Positions 34,746-43,470 of a stretch of 64,000 nt of DNA are shown here, piece by piece. The notes under the pieces are model-generated. The model was not told the DNA's origin. It made no database searches and was given only the letters and a program-made list of their open reading frames with translations. The translations under genes were made by a program, and so were the position numbers. Each line of letters begins with the position of its first letter. Within the stretch, counting starts at the first letter, position 1. Source of the DNA: JABAQJ01 sp046327745 (GTDB taxonomy: Bacteria; Gemmatimonadota; Gemmatimonadetes; Gemmatimonadales; Gemmatimonadaceae); the NCBI GenBank assembly GCA_046327745.1, contig JAXLXV010000007.1:1-64000 (forward strand), given 5' to 3'.

Positions 34746-36128
34746 GTGGAGATTACGTTCGCTGGAGCGGCGCGTGAAGTGACTGGTTCCTGTCACCTGC
34801 TTCGGGTGGCGGGGCGCACAATCGCGTTGGACTTTGGTCTTTTTCAGGGACGACGAGCAGAAGCTGACGCGAAGAACCGTCAGCTACCAATCGACGTGGA
34901 AGAGCTTGATGCTGTGGTGCTCTCCCACGCCCACATCGATCACTCCGGCCGATTGCCACTGATCGTGCGGCAAGGGTACCGAAAGACCATCTGGGCAACA
35001 CCGGCAACGCGTGATCTCTGCGCGTACATGCTGATGGATTCCGCACATATTCAGGAGAAGGACGCGGAGCATCTGGCTCGCCACCAGAAGAGCTTCGTCG
35101 AACCACTGTACGGACAGAAAGACGCGGCGAACGCGATTGGGCAAATGAACTGCGTTCCCTACAATCGGCCTTTCGACGTCGTTCCTGGTGTTGTTGCGAC
35201 CTATGTGGATGCGGGGCACATCCTCGGCTCTGCGTCAGTGGTGCTCGAGTGTGAGGAGGGCTCGGTACGGCGCCGAATCGTGTTTTCAGGAGACATCGGA
35301 CGTAGCGGCTTGGCCATCATCCGTGATCCACAACCGCCATCAGGTGCGGATGTGGTGATCATGGAATCGACCTATGGGAATCGAGATCACACTTCGGTAG
35401 ATGGGGCGCGAGCACAGCTTGGAACCGTGATCCGTGAGACGGCAGCCCGTGGTGGGCGTGTGCTGATCCCGTCGTTTGCCGTTGGGCGCACGCAAGAGCT
35501 GCTGTACGATCTCCATGCCTTGGTCCGAAGCGGTGACGTACCGCGCATCCCGGTGTTCATCGACAGCCCACTGGCTACGGACGCGACAGCGGTCTTCGAG
35601 CTCCATCCCGATACCTTTGATCTGACGGAAGACCTAATACAGCAAGTGCAGAACCTCTTTCGGTTCGACCTGGTTCACTTCACGAAAGACGTAAGTGAAT
35701 CAAAGGGGCTCAACGCAATGCATGGACCAATGGTGATCATCGCTGCGTCGGGGATGGCCGAATCGGGTAGGATCCTGCACCACTTGGCGCATGGCGCCGG
35801 CGATCCGAGGAACACGATCCTGATCGTCGGATTTCAAGCGGAGCATACACTCGGCAGGCGAATTGTCGAACGCAGCCCTGTCATCAAAGTGTTCGGGGAG
35901 GAAATACCTCTGCGGGCGCGGGTAGAGGTGCTGAACGGATATAGCGCTCATGCCGATCGCACCGAATTGCTCTCGTGGATGCGTTCTGTTCGTGCAGGAT
36001 CGAAGGCACAGCCCGCCGTTCACCTCGTGCATGGAGAGGTCGAATCGCAGACCGCTTTCGCCGAGACGCTCCGGAAGGACGGATTGACCGTGAATGTCCC
36101 TGCTCGAGGCGATCGCGTGACGTTGTAG
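34746..36128 (+). CDS. Metallo-beta-lactamase/beta-CASP family nuclease-like protein (460 aa)
   Basis: The MBL core has HAHIDHSG at residues 61-68 (H61, H63, D65, H66 metal ligands). The beta-CASP insert and the C-terminal RMMBL motif NGYSAHADRTELLSWM are also present. The layout matches the bacterial CPSF-like/Ysh1-type RNA-processing family (YRKTIWATPATRDLCAYMLMDSAHIQEKDAEH is characteristic), distinct from RNase J. No KH domain precedes it, unlike archaeal CPSF. Most likely an RNA endo- or exonuclease. It starts at GTG directly after the DUF4177-like stop codon. Confidence 0.85.
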   Translation: MEITFAGAAREVTGSCHLLRVAGRTIALDFGLFQGRRAEADAKNRQLPIDVEELDAVVLSHAHIDHSGRLPLIVRQGYRKTIWATPATRDLCAYMLMDSAHIQEKDAEHLARHQKSFVEPLYGQKDAANAIGQMNCVPYNRPFDVVPGVVATYVDAGHILGSASVVLECEEGSVRRRIVFSGDIGRSGLAIIRDPQPPSGADVVIMESTYGNRDHTSVDGARAQLGTVIRETAARGGRVLIPSFAVGRTQELLYDLHALVRSGDVPRIPVFIDSPLATDATAVFELHPDTFDLTEDLIQQVQNLFRFDLVHFTKDVSESKGLNAMHGPMVIIAASGMAESGRILHHLAHGAGDPRNTILIVGFQAEHTLGRRIVERSPVIKVFGEEIPLRARVEVLNGYSAHADRTELLSWMRSVRAGSKAQPAVHLVHGEVESQTAFAETLRKDGLTVNVPARGDRVTL

Positions 36129-36194
36129 CCAAACGTTGGCCATCTGGCGATTCAAATTACCGGAGCTGGGTCATTCAGTGATCGATGAGCGCCG

Positions 36195-36845
36195 ATGGCG
36201 AAAGACGTGCTGTCCGTGTCAGATTCGGTAAGTATGACACTTGGACTTCGTGGTCTTCTGATCCGGCTGTTCGTGGGTGGGCCGCTAGTCGCCTGGGTGT
36301 TGAGTCTGCTGGCGGTGACCCTGTGGGGTCAGCGTGATGGCGCCATCAAGGCGGACGCGATTGTGGTGCTGGGTGCGGCCCAGTATGCCGGCCGACCGTC
36401 CCCCGTGTTGAAGGCACGGTTAGACCACGCCGTGGACCTGTACCGAAAGGGTCTGGCCAAGTGGTTTGTAGTAACCGGCGGGACTGGGCCTGGCGACACA
36501 ACCAGCGAAGCAGCAGTAAGTCGCCGCTACGCCAGTCGAAATGGAGTGCCGGACGCTGCTATCTTGGCCGAAACCGTGGGCCGGTCGACTGACGCGTCGT
36601 TGACTGGAGTCGCGAGCCTCATGCAGGAGCACAAGCTTCGCACCGCGATTCTCGTCAGCGATCCATTTCACTCGCTTCGTCTCCAAATCCTCGCTCGGCA
36701 CTACGGCATCGACGGAGTTACGTCCCCAACCCGAACCAGCCCGATCTCAGCAAATCGTGGAGAGTCGATTACCTACATCTTGGGCGAATCGGTGAAGGTT
36801 CCGGTCACCCTACTATACACGTTCATCAGCGGCTCATCGTACTAG
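36195..36845 (+). CDS. YdcF/ElyC-like DUF218 membrane-anchored protein (216 aa)
   Basis: One N-terminal transmembrane segment (about 22-46) is followed by the DUF218 domain: ADAIVVLGAAQYAGRPSPVLKARLDHAVDLYRKGLAKWFVVTGG, then EAAVSRRYASRNGVPDAAILAE and LVSDPFHSLRLQILARHYG. Relatives (YdcF, SanA, ElyC) act in envelope or vancomycin-related physiology, but their chemistry is uncertain. It heads a rightward run with the secreted protein and the M16 pair. Confidence 0.82.
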   Translation: MAKDVLSVSDSVSMTLGLRGLLIRLFVGGPLVAWVLSLLAVTLWGQRDGAIKADAIVVLGAAQYAGRPSPVLKARLDHAVDLYRKGLAKWFVVTGGTGPGDTTSEAAVSRRYASRNGVPDAAILAETVGRSTDASLTGVASLMQEHKLRTAILVSDPFHSLRLQILARHYGIDGVTSPTRTSPISANRGESITYILGESVKVPVTLLYTFISGSSY

Positions 36846-36857
36846 CCCTGACATCAA

Positions 36858-37514
36858 GTGAAGAACACGTCGATTCGCTTCCCCACCGGAAGGCTCAGGC
36901 TCTTTGCGTTGGTTGCAGGGACCCTCTCAACAATCGGCTGGCACTCTCCGCTTCGTGCGCAAGAGCGTGCGTCAAGCCCGGTGTTTCTGTTGCAGCCGGG
37001 GATGGTCACCACGGACTTCATTTCGGCGCCGAACGCGACCAGTAGCGGGACCGGCTTCAACCTTCGTTTTTCAACCGTCCTTCCCACGAATCACTTGTGG
37101 TTGGCGCCAATCTTTGGCGTCAATGTGATTCCTTACGGTACGACCGGTTTCTCATCGACAAGCACCAACGCACCCAGCGTGTTTGTCGGGAACATCTTCA
37201 CGCTGATAAGGGAACGCTCTCTTGGCGGCTGGCTACGTGTCGATGCTCCGCTGCTTTGGTATTACACGTACGATGGAGGCGGTCCGAGAAGCGATGACCT
37301 ATTCGGCCGCGACTTTTATTCTGAGCTGTCGTTCACCGTGTTCCTTGGAGAAAAGGTCCTGCGTGACCTGGGACCTCAATGGCGGCGCGTGAGAGGGTAT
37401 CTCCTGCTTGATCAGAATCTCACACCAAACCCAGACCGAGTGTCCACACAGACAGACCGGTTCAATCCGATTGCGCTGTATGGCATCAGCGTGACGTTCG
37501 GAGGTTCGCGATGA
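36858..37514 (+). CDS. Predicted outer-membrane/periplasmic beta-barrel protein (218 aa)
   Basis: A signal peptide ends near SPLRAQERAS (about residue 36). The mature part consists of alternating hydrophobic strands with aromatic girdles (WLRVDAPLLWYYTYDG, FYSELSFTVFLG), and the last residues ALYGISVTFGGSR end close to a beta-barrel C-terminus. I recognise no named family. The start is GTG 36858. The gene overlaps the first M16 peptidase gene by 4 bases, so it is co-expressed with envelope-associated genes. Confidence 0.6.
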   Translation: MKNTSIRFPTGRLRLFALVAGTLSTIGWHSPLRAQERASSPVFLLQPGMVTTDFISAPNATSSGTGFNLRFSTVLPTNHLWLAPIFGVNVIPYGTTGFSSTSTNAPSVFVGNIFTLIRERSLGGWLRVDAPLLWYYTYDGGGPRSDDLFGRDFYSELSFTVFLGEKVLRDLGPQWRRVRGYLLLDQNLTPNPDRVSTQTDRFNPIALYGISVTFGGSR

Positions 37515-38827
37515 CCAGTTTTGCGGTTCCTGATGTCGACATTCCATTGCAGTCAGTGACCCTAGACAACGGACTTCGCGTCACTGTGTCAGAAGATCAC
37601 ACGGCGCCGATCGTGGCGATCAATCTCTGGTACCACGTTGGATCTGCAAACGAACGTGCGGGACGGACGGGCTTTGCCCACCTGTTTGAACACATGCTGT
37701 TCCAAGGTTCCGAGCACGTTGCTGCAAACGAGCACTTCGAACTGGTACAACGAGCTGGCGGAACGCTGAACGGTTCTACATGGCTGGATCGTACGAACTA
37801 CTTCGAAACCGTTCCGTCGAATCAGCTGGAGTTGGCCCTGTGGCTAGAAGCCGATCGGATGGGGAACCTGCTACCAGCGATGACGAAGGAGAAGTTAGAT
37901 ACGCAGCGAGACGTGGTGAAAAATGAGCGCCGCTGGACGGTCGACAATCAGCCCTACGGCACTTGGTGGGAGCGACTTCCGGCATTGGCGTTTCCACCCG
38001 ATCATCCGTTCCATCATTCATTGATTGGCTCGATGGAGGACTTGGACGCAGCATCGCTGGAGGATGTCGCAGAATTTTTTCGGACGTACTACGTTCCGCG
38101 AAATGCCACGCTGTCCATTGCCGGTGATGTGACAGCACGCGAGGCCGTTTCACTCGCACAGAAGCACTTTGGCAAGATCGCGCCGGGCGATGAGCCGCCC
38201 CCGGTTTCATCGATGGCTGTACCGCAAACGTTCGGGCGATGGATCCGAGCGACCGTGCCGGATCGAGTCGCCGTGCCAAGGCTATTTCTGGCCTTTCGCT
38301 CACCAGTATTTGGAAGCGAGCGGTACTACGCGTCAAGCCTTGCCTGCTCGGCCATCGGCCAGCAGATGGGAAGCCGGCTATACCGCTCTCTTGTCAGAGG
38401 GCAACGAATCGCATCCGCGGCAAGTGCGTTCACGTTTGACCTGACGACCGGGTCCGACCTGCTCGTCGCTGACGTCACCGCACGTCCCGGTGTGAGCCCG
38501 GTGCAGCTGGAAGCGGCGGTCGTCGCGGAAATTGACGCCGTTATGACAGAGGGTTTCGAGTCTCGAGAACTGGATCGCGCCCTAGCCTTGGTGGCAACCG
38601 ACTTGGTGCAGTCTCTTCAAAGTGCTGCCGCACGGGCGGACCTGATCTCGAAATTCGTTACATACTTTGATGATGCATCCTTGGTGAACTCGCAGCTGGC
38701 CAGATATCAGGCAGTGACCGCGACGCAGGTCGCCGAGCACCTCAGATCATCGCTGGGTGACGACAATCGGTTGTCCCTCATGTACGTGCCGATGACACCC
38801 AGCAGCGCACCGGAGCCATCATCATGA
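37511..38827 (+). CDS. M16 family zinc peptidase, active-type subunit (438 aa)
   Basis: This is a pitrilysin/processing-peptidase type protein. The inverted zinc motif HLFEH is at residues 57-61 (H57, E60, H61). The distal glutamate is in the region of KNERRWTVDNQPYG. Two homologous halves make up the normal ~440-aa length. No signal peptide is seen, although relatives can be periplasmic. It overlaps the neighbouring genes by 4 bases on both sides, and the second M16 gene supplies the partner. Confidence 0.88.
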   Translation: MTSFAVPDVDIPLQSVTLDNGLRVTVSEDHTAPIVAINLWYHVGSANERAGRTGFAHLFEHMLFQGSEHVAANEHFELVQRAGGTLNGSTWLDRTNYFETVPSNQLELALWLEADRMGNLLPAMTKEKLDTQRDVVKNERRWTVDNQPYGTWWERLPALAFPPDHPFHHSLIGSMEDLDAASLEDVAEFFRTYYVPRNATLSIAGDVTAREAVSLAQKHFGKIAPGDEPPPVSSMAVPQTFGRWIRATVPDRVAVPRLFLAFRSPVFGSERYYASSLACSAIGQQMGSRLYRSLVRGQRIASAASAFTFDLTTGSDLLVADVTARPGVSPVQLEAAVVAEIDAVMTEGFESRELDRALALVATDLVQSLQSAAARADLISKFVTYFDDASLVNSQLARYQAVTATQVAEHLRSSLGDDNRLSLMYVPMTPSSAPEPSS

Positions 38828-40179
38828 GGCCGAGTCCGGCGCCGCCCCGCCCTTACGCATTCCCACAGGCAACGCGGATCAAGACTGTCAGCGGCATCGA
38901 CATCGTTGTGGCGACGACGCACCGACTTCCGCTCGCGACGATTCAGATCGTGGTGAATGGTGGCGCAATGCGCGAGTCCGCAGCGCAAGCAGGACTCGCG
39001 TTGCTCACCGCGCGTGGGCTGGTGGAGGGTACCGCGGATCTGAGCGCGGATGATGTTGCTGAGCGCTTTGAGTTGCTCGGCAGCTCAATCACGCCAAGCG
39101 GTGATTGGGAGTCGATCCAGCTTCACTGCACCGTGCTGTCAACCCACGTCCCTGCGGCATTCAGCCTGATTGGCCAGCTTCTCAGAGAGCCGGCATTTCG
39201 TGAGTCTGATATCCAACGGTTGCGCGACGAGCGATTGGCGGAATTGCTGCAGCGGGATACTGACGCGCGAGAACTCGCCGATGATGAGTTCGCTCGCTCT
39301 GTGTACACGAGTGGCGATCGCCTTAGCCTTCCGCTCGGCGGCGAGCGCGATTCGGTTGAGCGGTTGTCACGAGACGCATCGTCGATGTGGCACCAAGCCG
39401 TGATGAAACCCGCGAATATCTCGATTGTCGTGGTCGGGAATGTCGAGGCGTCAGACATCGAGTCGGTCGTGAATCACGAGTTTGGAGTCTGGGAACCCTC
39501 CATGAGTGCCGTGCCGCCAGCCAGCGCCAACCATGTACGCGCAGAGCCTCGCGCTGTCCTGGTCGAGGTGGAGGGAGCGGCGCAAACGGAACTACGGATT
39601 GGACACGCTGGTCCACCGCGGCGACACCCGGATTACTACGCGCTCACGGTCATGAACGCGATTCTGGGCGGTCTATTCGGATCACGTATCAACCTGAACT
39701 TGCGTGAAGCACATGGTTACACCTATGGCGCATCCTCAGGCTATTCATGGCGGCGCGACGGAAGCTTGTTTGTTGTTTCCACAGCGGTCGGTAGCGACGC
39801 GACGGTCCCCGCTCTTGAGGAAGTAGATCGAGAGCTCAAACGTATTCGAGAGCAACTCGTCACTCCGACCGAACTTTCGCTCGCACTTGATCATTTAGAG
39901 GGGGTATTTCCCCTCCGCTTTGAGACGACGGAGGCATTGGCTAACGCGCTCGCCGTACAGGGGATCTACGAGTTGCCGGAACGCTATTTCGACGAATATC
40001 GATCGCAGATCAGGGCGGTGACCGCAAATGACGTGCAACGCGTAGCGGAGCAGCACCTAACGCCGGATCACCTCCACACCATCGTTGTTGGCAGCCCGAC
40101 TGTACGAGAGGCGGTCGAAGCGCATTTTGGCTCGCGGCTCACGGTGAAGCGGCTGTCGACGGCTGCTGGAGTCGCGTGA
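38824..40179 (+). CDS. M16 family peptidase-like, inactive partner subunit (451 aa)
   Basis: It has the same fold as the preceding protein. The region equivalent to HxxEH reads GLALLTARGLVEGT, with no zinc ligands, so this is the non-catalytic subunit of a heterodimer, as in mitochondrial processing peptidase and many bacterial M16 pairs. The second half contains REAHGYTYGASSGYSWRRDG, typical of M16 C-terminal domains. It is translationally coupled to both neighbours by 4-base overlaps. Confidence 0.86.
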   Translation: MRPSPAPPRPYAFPQATRIKTVSGIDIVVATTHRLPLATIQIVVNGGAMRESAAQAGLALLTARGLVEGTADLSADDVAERFELLGSSITPSGDWESIQLHCTVLSTHVPAAFSLIGQLLREPAFRESDIQRLRDERLAELLQRDTDARELADDEFARSVYTSGDRLSLPLGGERDSVERLSRDASSMWHQAVMKPANISIVVVGNVEASDIESVVNHEFGVWEPSMSAVPPASANHVRAEPRAVLVEVEGAAQTELRIGHAGPPRRHPDYYALTVMNAILGGLFGSRINLNLREAHGYTYGASSGYSWRRDGSLFVVSTAVGSDATVPALEEVDRELKRIREQLVTPTELSLALDHLEGVFPLRFETTEALANALAVQGIYELPERYFDEYRSQIRAVTANDVQRVAEQHLTPDHLHTIVVGSPTVREAVEAHFGSRLTVKRLSTAAGVA

Positions 40180-40739
40180 TGTCAGAGACGGCCAACGCCC
40201 CGACGATTGAGACTCGTCGTGTTTACACGGGAAAAGTTGTGAGCTTGGACATCGACACGGTTCGCTTTCCTAACGGGACGACCGGTCAGCTCGAAATGAT
40301 CCGTCATTCGGGTGCGAGCGCCGTTTTGCCATTTCTGACAGATCCAAGTACCGCAGATCCAGATGTTCTCTTGATCAGGCAGTACCGCTATGCAGCTGAA
40401 CGCGTGATTTATGAGGTACCGGCCGGAAGGCTCGACCCCGGCGAATCCCCCGCTTCATGCGCGCGGCGTGAATTGTTGGAAGAGACCGGCTGCCATGCTA
40501 GTCGGCTTGAACCAATGGTTCCAATCTTCACAACACCAGGATTCACTGACGAGCAGATCCACTTGTTCATGGCATGGGACCTCACGCGAGGAGCGCCCCA
40601 TCATGAACCGGATGAGTTCATCGAACTCGTTCCCATGCCGCTGGGCGACGCCCTGCGTCTGGTAGAGCAGGGACGAATTGTCGATGCGAAGACCATTATC
40701 TGCCTGCTGTTCGCGGCCTCGTTCCGACGGCACACATGA
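40176..40739 (+). CDS. NUDIX hydrolase, ADP-ribose pyrophosphatase-like (187 aa)
   Basis: The NUDIX box is complete: GRLDPGESPASCARRELLEETGC, with the RE..EE core. The upstream VLLIRQYRYAAERVIYEVPAG is characteristic of the ADP-ribose pyrophosphatase (NudF-like) branch. It probably hydrolyses ADP-ribose or a related nucleoside diphosphate sugar. It ends the run of coupled genes that starts with the YdcF-like protein. Confidence 0.88.
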   Translation: MMSETANAPTIETRRVYTGKVVSLDIDTVRFPNGTTGQLEMIRHSGASAVLPFLTDPSTADPDVLLIRQYRYAAERVIYEVPAGRLDPGESPASCARRELLEETGCHASRLEPMVPIFTTPGFTDEQIHLFMAWDLTRGAPHHEPDEFIELVPMPLGDALRLVEQGRIVDAKTIICLLFAASFRRHT

Positions 40740-40828
40740 GCTCTGGTCGATGGTGGAGACTCCCGTCGTCCATACGTGTGATCGGCCAACCGTCCTCAGA
40801 CTAGGACAAGGTCGGGAGCATGAGTGCC

Positions 40829-40909
40829 TGCCCGGCGCGCCATCACATAGTCTAAGATATTATCAGATAATCATTTAGACAGAGTCCTCCTGTTTGGACG
40901 CGCCGGGCA
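40829..40909. repeat. Nested inverted repeat upstream of the sigma factor
   Basis: The outer arms TGCCCGGCGCG (40829-40839) and CGCGCCGGGCA (40899-40909) are exact reverse complements. Inside lies a 31-bp dyad (40850-40880) of plan GTCTAA-N3-ATTATC-A-GATAAT-N3-TTAGAC, very A/T-rich, about 120 bases before the sigma-factor ATG. The inner dyad looks like an operator or a second hairpin, and the outer G/C arms would clamp it in RNA or as a cruciform. No T-tract follows. Confidence 0.65.
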
Positions 40910-41000
40910 TGTCGCCTGCTTTGTTCCATGGGTGAAGCAAGCGAACGGCAGCCGATTGCGGCTGCGTCGTGCCCCAGTGGGCCAAACAGGAGAGATGACC

Positions 41001-41639
41001 ATGACTGAACTCGCAACTCTGAGCGCCCCCGTTTCGACAGGCGCAGCTGTCAGAGCGCGGCTTCGTGAGCTGGAGGACGGCGCAGTTGTTGGTGCGTTCC
41101 TAGATGGGGAAGAGCGTGCTTTCGACGAGCTCGTTACGCGGTATCAGTCGCGGCTCCTGAACTTCATTTTTCGGACCATCGGGGATCGCGAGAAGGCGGA
41201 GGACCTCGTGCAAGAGGTTTTTGTCAGGGTCTATCGCCACCTACAACGATTCGACCGGTCGAAGAAGTTTTCCACGTGGATTTACACGATCGCGTCGAAT
41301 CTCGCGAAGAACGAGCTCCGAAATCGCTCGCGAAACCCGCTGGTGTTGTTCCAGGCAATTCGGAAGACGTGGCAGGACGACGATCGACCGCTCCAGTTCG
41401 AGGATCACTCCGCGCGTCCAGATGATCTCTTTAGAAAGCGCCATCTGAGGACGTTGGTTGAAGAATCCGTGGACCAACTACCGGAACATCACAAGCAGGT
41501 TTTCGTGCTGCGCGAACTTGAGGGTAAGTCGTACGAGGAAATCGCGGAAATCACATCGTGCAACTTGGGCACAGTCAAATCACGCTTAAACCGAGCCCGA
41601 AACGCATTCGCGAGCATCATAGAGCCGCACTTGGGGTAA
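41001..41639 (+). CDS. ECF-type sigma-70 family RNA polymerase sigma factor (212 aa)
   Basis: Region 2 reads AFDELVTRYQSRLLNFIFRTIGDREKAEDLVQEVFVRVYRHLQRF and KKFSTWIYTIASNLAKNELR. Region 4 reads LPEHHKQVFVLRELEGKSYEEIAEITSCNLGTVKSRLNRARNAF. No region 1 or 3 is present, so it is an extracytoplasmic-function type. ATG 41001 is preferred because AGGAG ends 8-9 bases upstream; the ATG at 40995 is too close to it. The zinc-finger anti-sigma-type gene follows, so activity is probably set by that partner. The nested palindrome upstream may control its expression. Confidence 0.92.
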   Translation: MTELATLSAPVSTGAAVRARLRELEDGAVVGAFLDGEERAFDELVTRYQSRLLNFIFRTIGDREKAEDLVQEVFVRVYRHLQRFDRSKKFSTWIYTIASNLAKNELRNRSRNPLVLFQAIRKTWQDDDRPLQFEDHSARPDDLFRKRHLRTLVEESVDQLPEHHKQVFVLRELEGKSYEEIAEITSCNLGTVKSRLNRARNAFASIIEPHLG

Positions 41640-41678
41640 TTGATTCAGGGGATTGAGTTTGCACGGGGCAGGAAAGGG

Positions 41679-41707
41679 GGCGCCACAGCCACAGGGGCTG
41701 TGGCGCC
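41679..41707 (+). terminator. Strong hairpin between sigma and anti-sigma genes
   Basis: A perfect 12-bp stem GGCGCCACAGCC / GGCTGTGGCGCC has a 5-base loop, 40 bases after the sigma-factor stop. It is followed by TCTTCCATTTG, a weak T-tract. It may act as a partial terminator or RNA stabiliser that sets the sigma to anti-sigma expression ratio. Confidence 0.5.
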
Positions 41708-41835
41708 TCTTCCATTTGTAGGTGCCGCAGGGGACTAGCCGGACGCGGAGCGAGCGAGGAGTTTTCGACTCAGGAACCCATCCCGCCATCGATGGGTACA
41801 GTGCGGTCAACTGCACCCCGTGACGTTCCCGCCCC

Positions 41836-42378
41836 ATGGACTGCAAGAGCTTTCGGAAGAATCACTCCGCTTTCATAGACGAGCAGCTCTCCGGCACCTC
41901 CGCGGCGGCAATGTATGAACACGTTCGGTACTGCTCGAAGTGCTCGACGTTTAATGCCAAGATTCGCCGGTCACTTCTTCTGGCCAGGAATCTTCCACAG
42001 ATAGAAGCGTCGGACGAGTTTTCCGCGCGACTTCAGGAACGGATTTCGGCCGAACGGGCCCACCGTTCGAGTGTCAGGGCTCCGCTTCCGCGGCCACAAC
42101 GCCTACGTCCGGTGTTTCTGATTTCAGGGCTCTTCGCCGCATTGGTTGTCGCCGCGAGTCTGGCGATCAGTGCAGCTGCACGACACGAACGTCCGCCTTT
42201 GTTACCGGGGGTGGTGGCATTTCCTCCCGCAACTCTCGACTCGACGACCGCGCCGACGATAGTTGCCTCCATGTCGGCGGGAATGCCCGTCTGGCCGGCA
42301 CTATGGTTGGCGGAGCGTGCTCAGTTCCGCTACACATCCTCCGGTCACCCAGCCACCGAATCGCCCACGCAGCCTTAG
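41836..42378 (+). CDS. Zinc-finger (zf-HC2) anti-sigma factor-like membrane protein (180 aa)
   Basis: The N-terminal anti-sigma zinc domain has H29, C33 and C36 in HVRYCSKC, with C3 and H10 as other candidate ligands. A transmembrane helix lies near residues 93-113 (FLISGLFAALVVAASLAIS). It is followed by a short extracytoplasmic tail rich in P, T and S. This is the standard plan of a membrane-tethered anti-sigma factor that holds its ECF sigma at the membrane. The cognate sigma gene is immediately upstream. Confidence 0.82.
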   Translation: MDCKSFRKNHSAFIDEQLSGTSAAAMYEHVRYCSKCSTFNAKIRRSLLLARNLPQIEASDEFSARLQERISAERAHRSSVRAPLPRPQRLRPVFLISGLFAALVVAASLAISAAARHERPPLLPGVVAFPPATLDSTTAPTIVASMSAGMPVWPALWLAERAQFRYTSSGHPATESPTQP

Positions 42379-42420
42379 GCGCGCTCAGGAGAACGGACGT
42401 GAGGCGCTATATTTGGCGCC

Positions 42421-43470
42421 ATGCCGAGCGACGGGGAGCGCGAGTTGTATCGCGCGATCAAACAAGGCCAATTTTCGCCAGCTTACCTGCTCTTTGGGGA
42501 GAATGACTACCTCAAGGACGGCGCAATCGCGGATCTAGTTGCCGCGGCTGTTGAGCCTGCGACTCGCGATTTCAATTTTGATCAAGTGCGAGGAGATGCG
42601 ATCTCAGCAGAAGGGCTGGAAGCGCTGCTGCGGACTCCACCCATGATGGCGGTACGGCGCGTCGTAGTGCTGCGGGATGTGCACTCCATGAAGAAGGACG
42701 TGCGGGCGGTGTTGGATCGCTATCTCGAGACCGCGTCCAAGGATCTGCTCCTGATCATGACGAGCGGCGCGGGAGGGAAGACCGAGCAGAGCGCGCGCAT
42801 GGATGTTGTAGCTGTCGAGTTCGGCCCCCTAAGCGCCGAGCGCCTGCCGAAGTGGGTCCGTCATCGGGCTACCTCTCTGGGTGTCCAGATCAACGACGAA
42901 GCCATTCGGCTATTGCTTCGAGCTGTCGGGGACGATCTGCCGCAACTCGCGAGTGAGCTTGAGAAACTCGCCAATTACTGTGGGGAGCGAGTAATCGACG
43001 AACCCGCGGTCAGTGCCGTCGTGGGTGTACGGCACGGTGAGACGCTGGCGGATCTGCTGGATGCTATTGCTGCTCGGGACACGAGCAAAGCGATGGAGCT
43101 CCTGCCCTTCGTTCTGGAACAGCCAAAAACTGGAGCCGTGCCAATACTTATGGCGCTCACGTCGCAAACCTTGGGCATTGCCTGGGGCCGCGCCAAGAAG
43201 GCCCACGGCGCACCTGACTATGTGCTACAGCGGGAGTTTTTCACGCTCCTCAAGGAAGCACGAGCATTTCCGGGGCGACCATGGGGCGAAGCCGTGAAAG
43301 TCTGGATTCAGGCAATCCCTCATTGGCGGGAGGAGTCACTTCAACGTTCGTTGGATGTGCTGTTGGAGGCAGATCGTGCGGCGAAGGAGTCCCGCTTTTC
43401 CTCGGAGGAGCAGCTGCTGCGCACCGTGGTGTTAAGCATGTGCAGCGATGCCCGGGGGCATGCCGCGTGA
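42421..43470 (+). CDS. holA: DNA polymerase III delta subunit (349 aa)
   Basis: This clamp-loader wrench opens the beta ring. Features include the N-terminal YLLFGENDYLKDGAIADLV, the lack of a functional P-loop (normal for delta), FNFDQVRGDAISAEGLEALLRTPPMMAVRRVVVL, and GDDLPQLASELEKLANY in the family region. Length is typical. The TGA overlaps the GTG of the following SPOR-domain gene. Confidence 0.9.
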   Translation: MPSDGERELYRAIKQGQFSPAYLLFGENDYLKDGAIADLVAAAVEPATRDFNFDQVRGDAISAEGLEALLRTPPMMAVRRVVVLRDVHSMKKDVRAVLDRYLETASKDLLLIMTSGAGGKTEQSARMDVVAVEFGPLSAERLPKWVRHRATSLGVQINDEAIRLLLRAVGDDLPQLASELEKLANYCGERVIDEPAVSAVVGVRHGETLADLLDAIAARDTSKAMELLPFVLEQPKTGAVPILMALTSQTLGIAWGRAKKAHGAPDYVLQREFFTLLKEARAFPGRPWGEAVKVWIQAIPHWREESLQRSLDVLLEADRAAKESRFSSEEQLLRTVVLSMCSDARGHAA

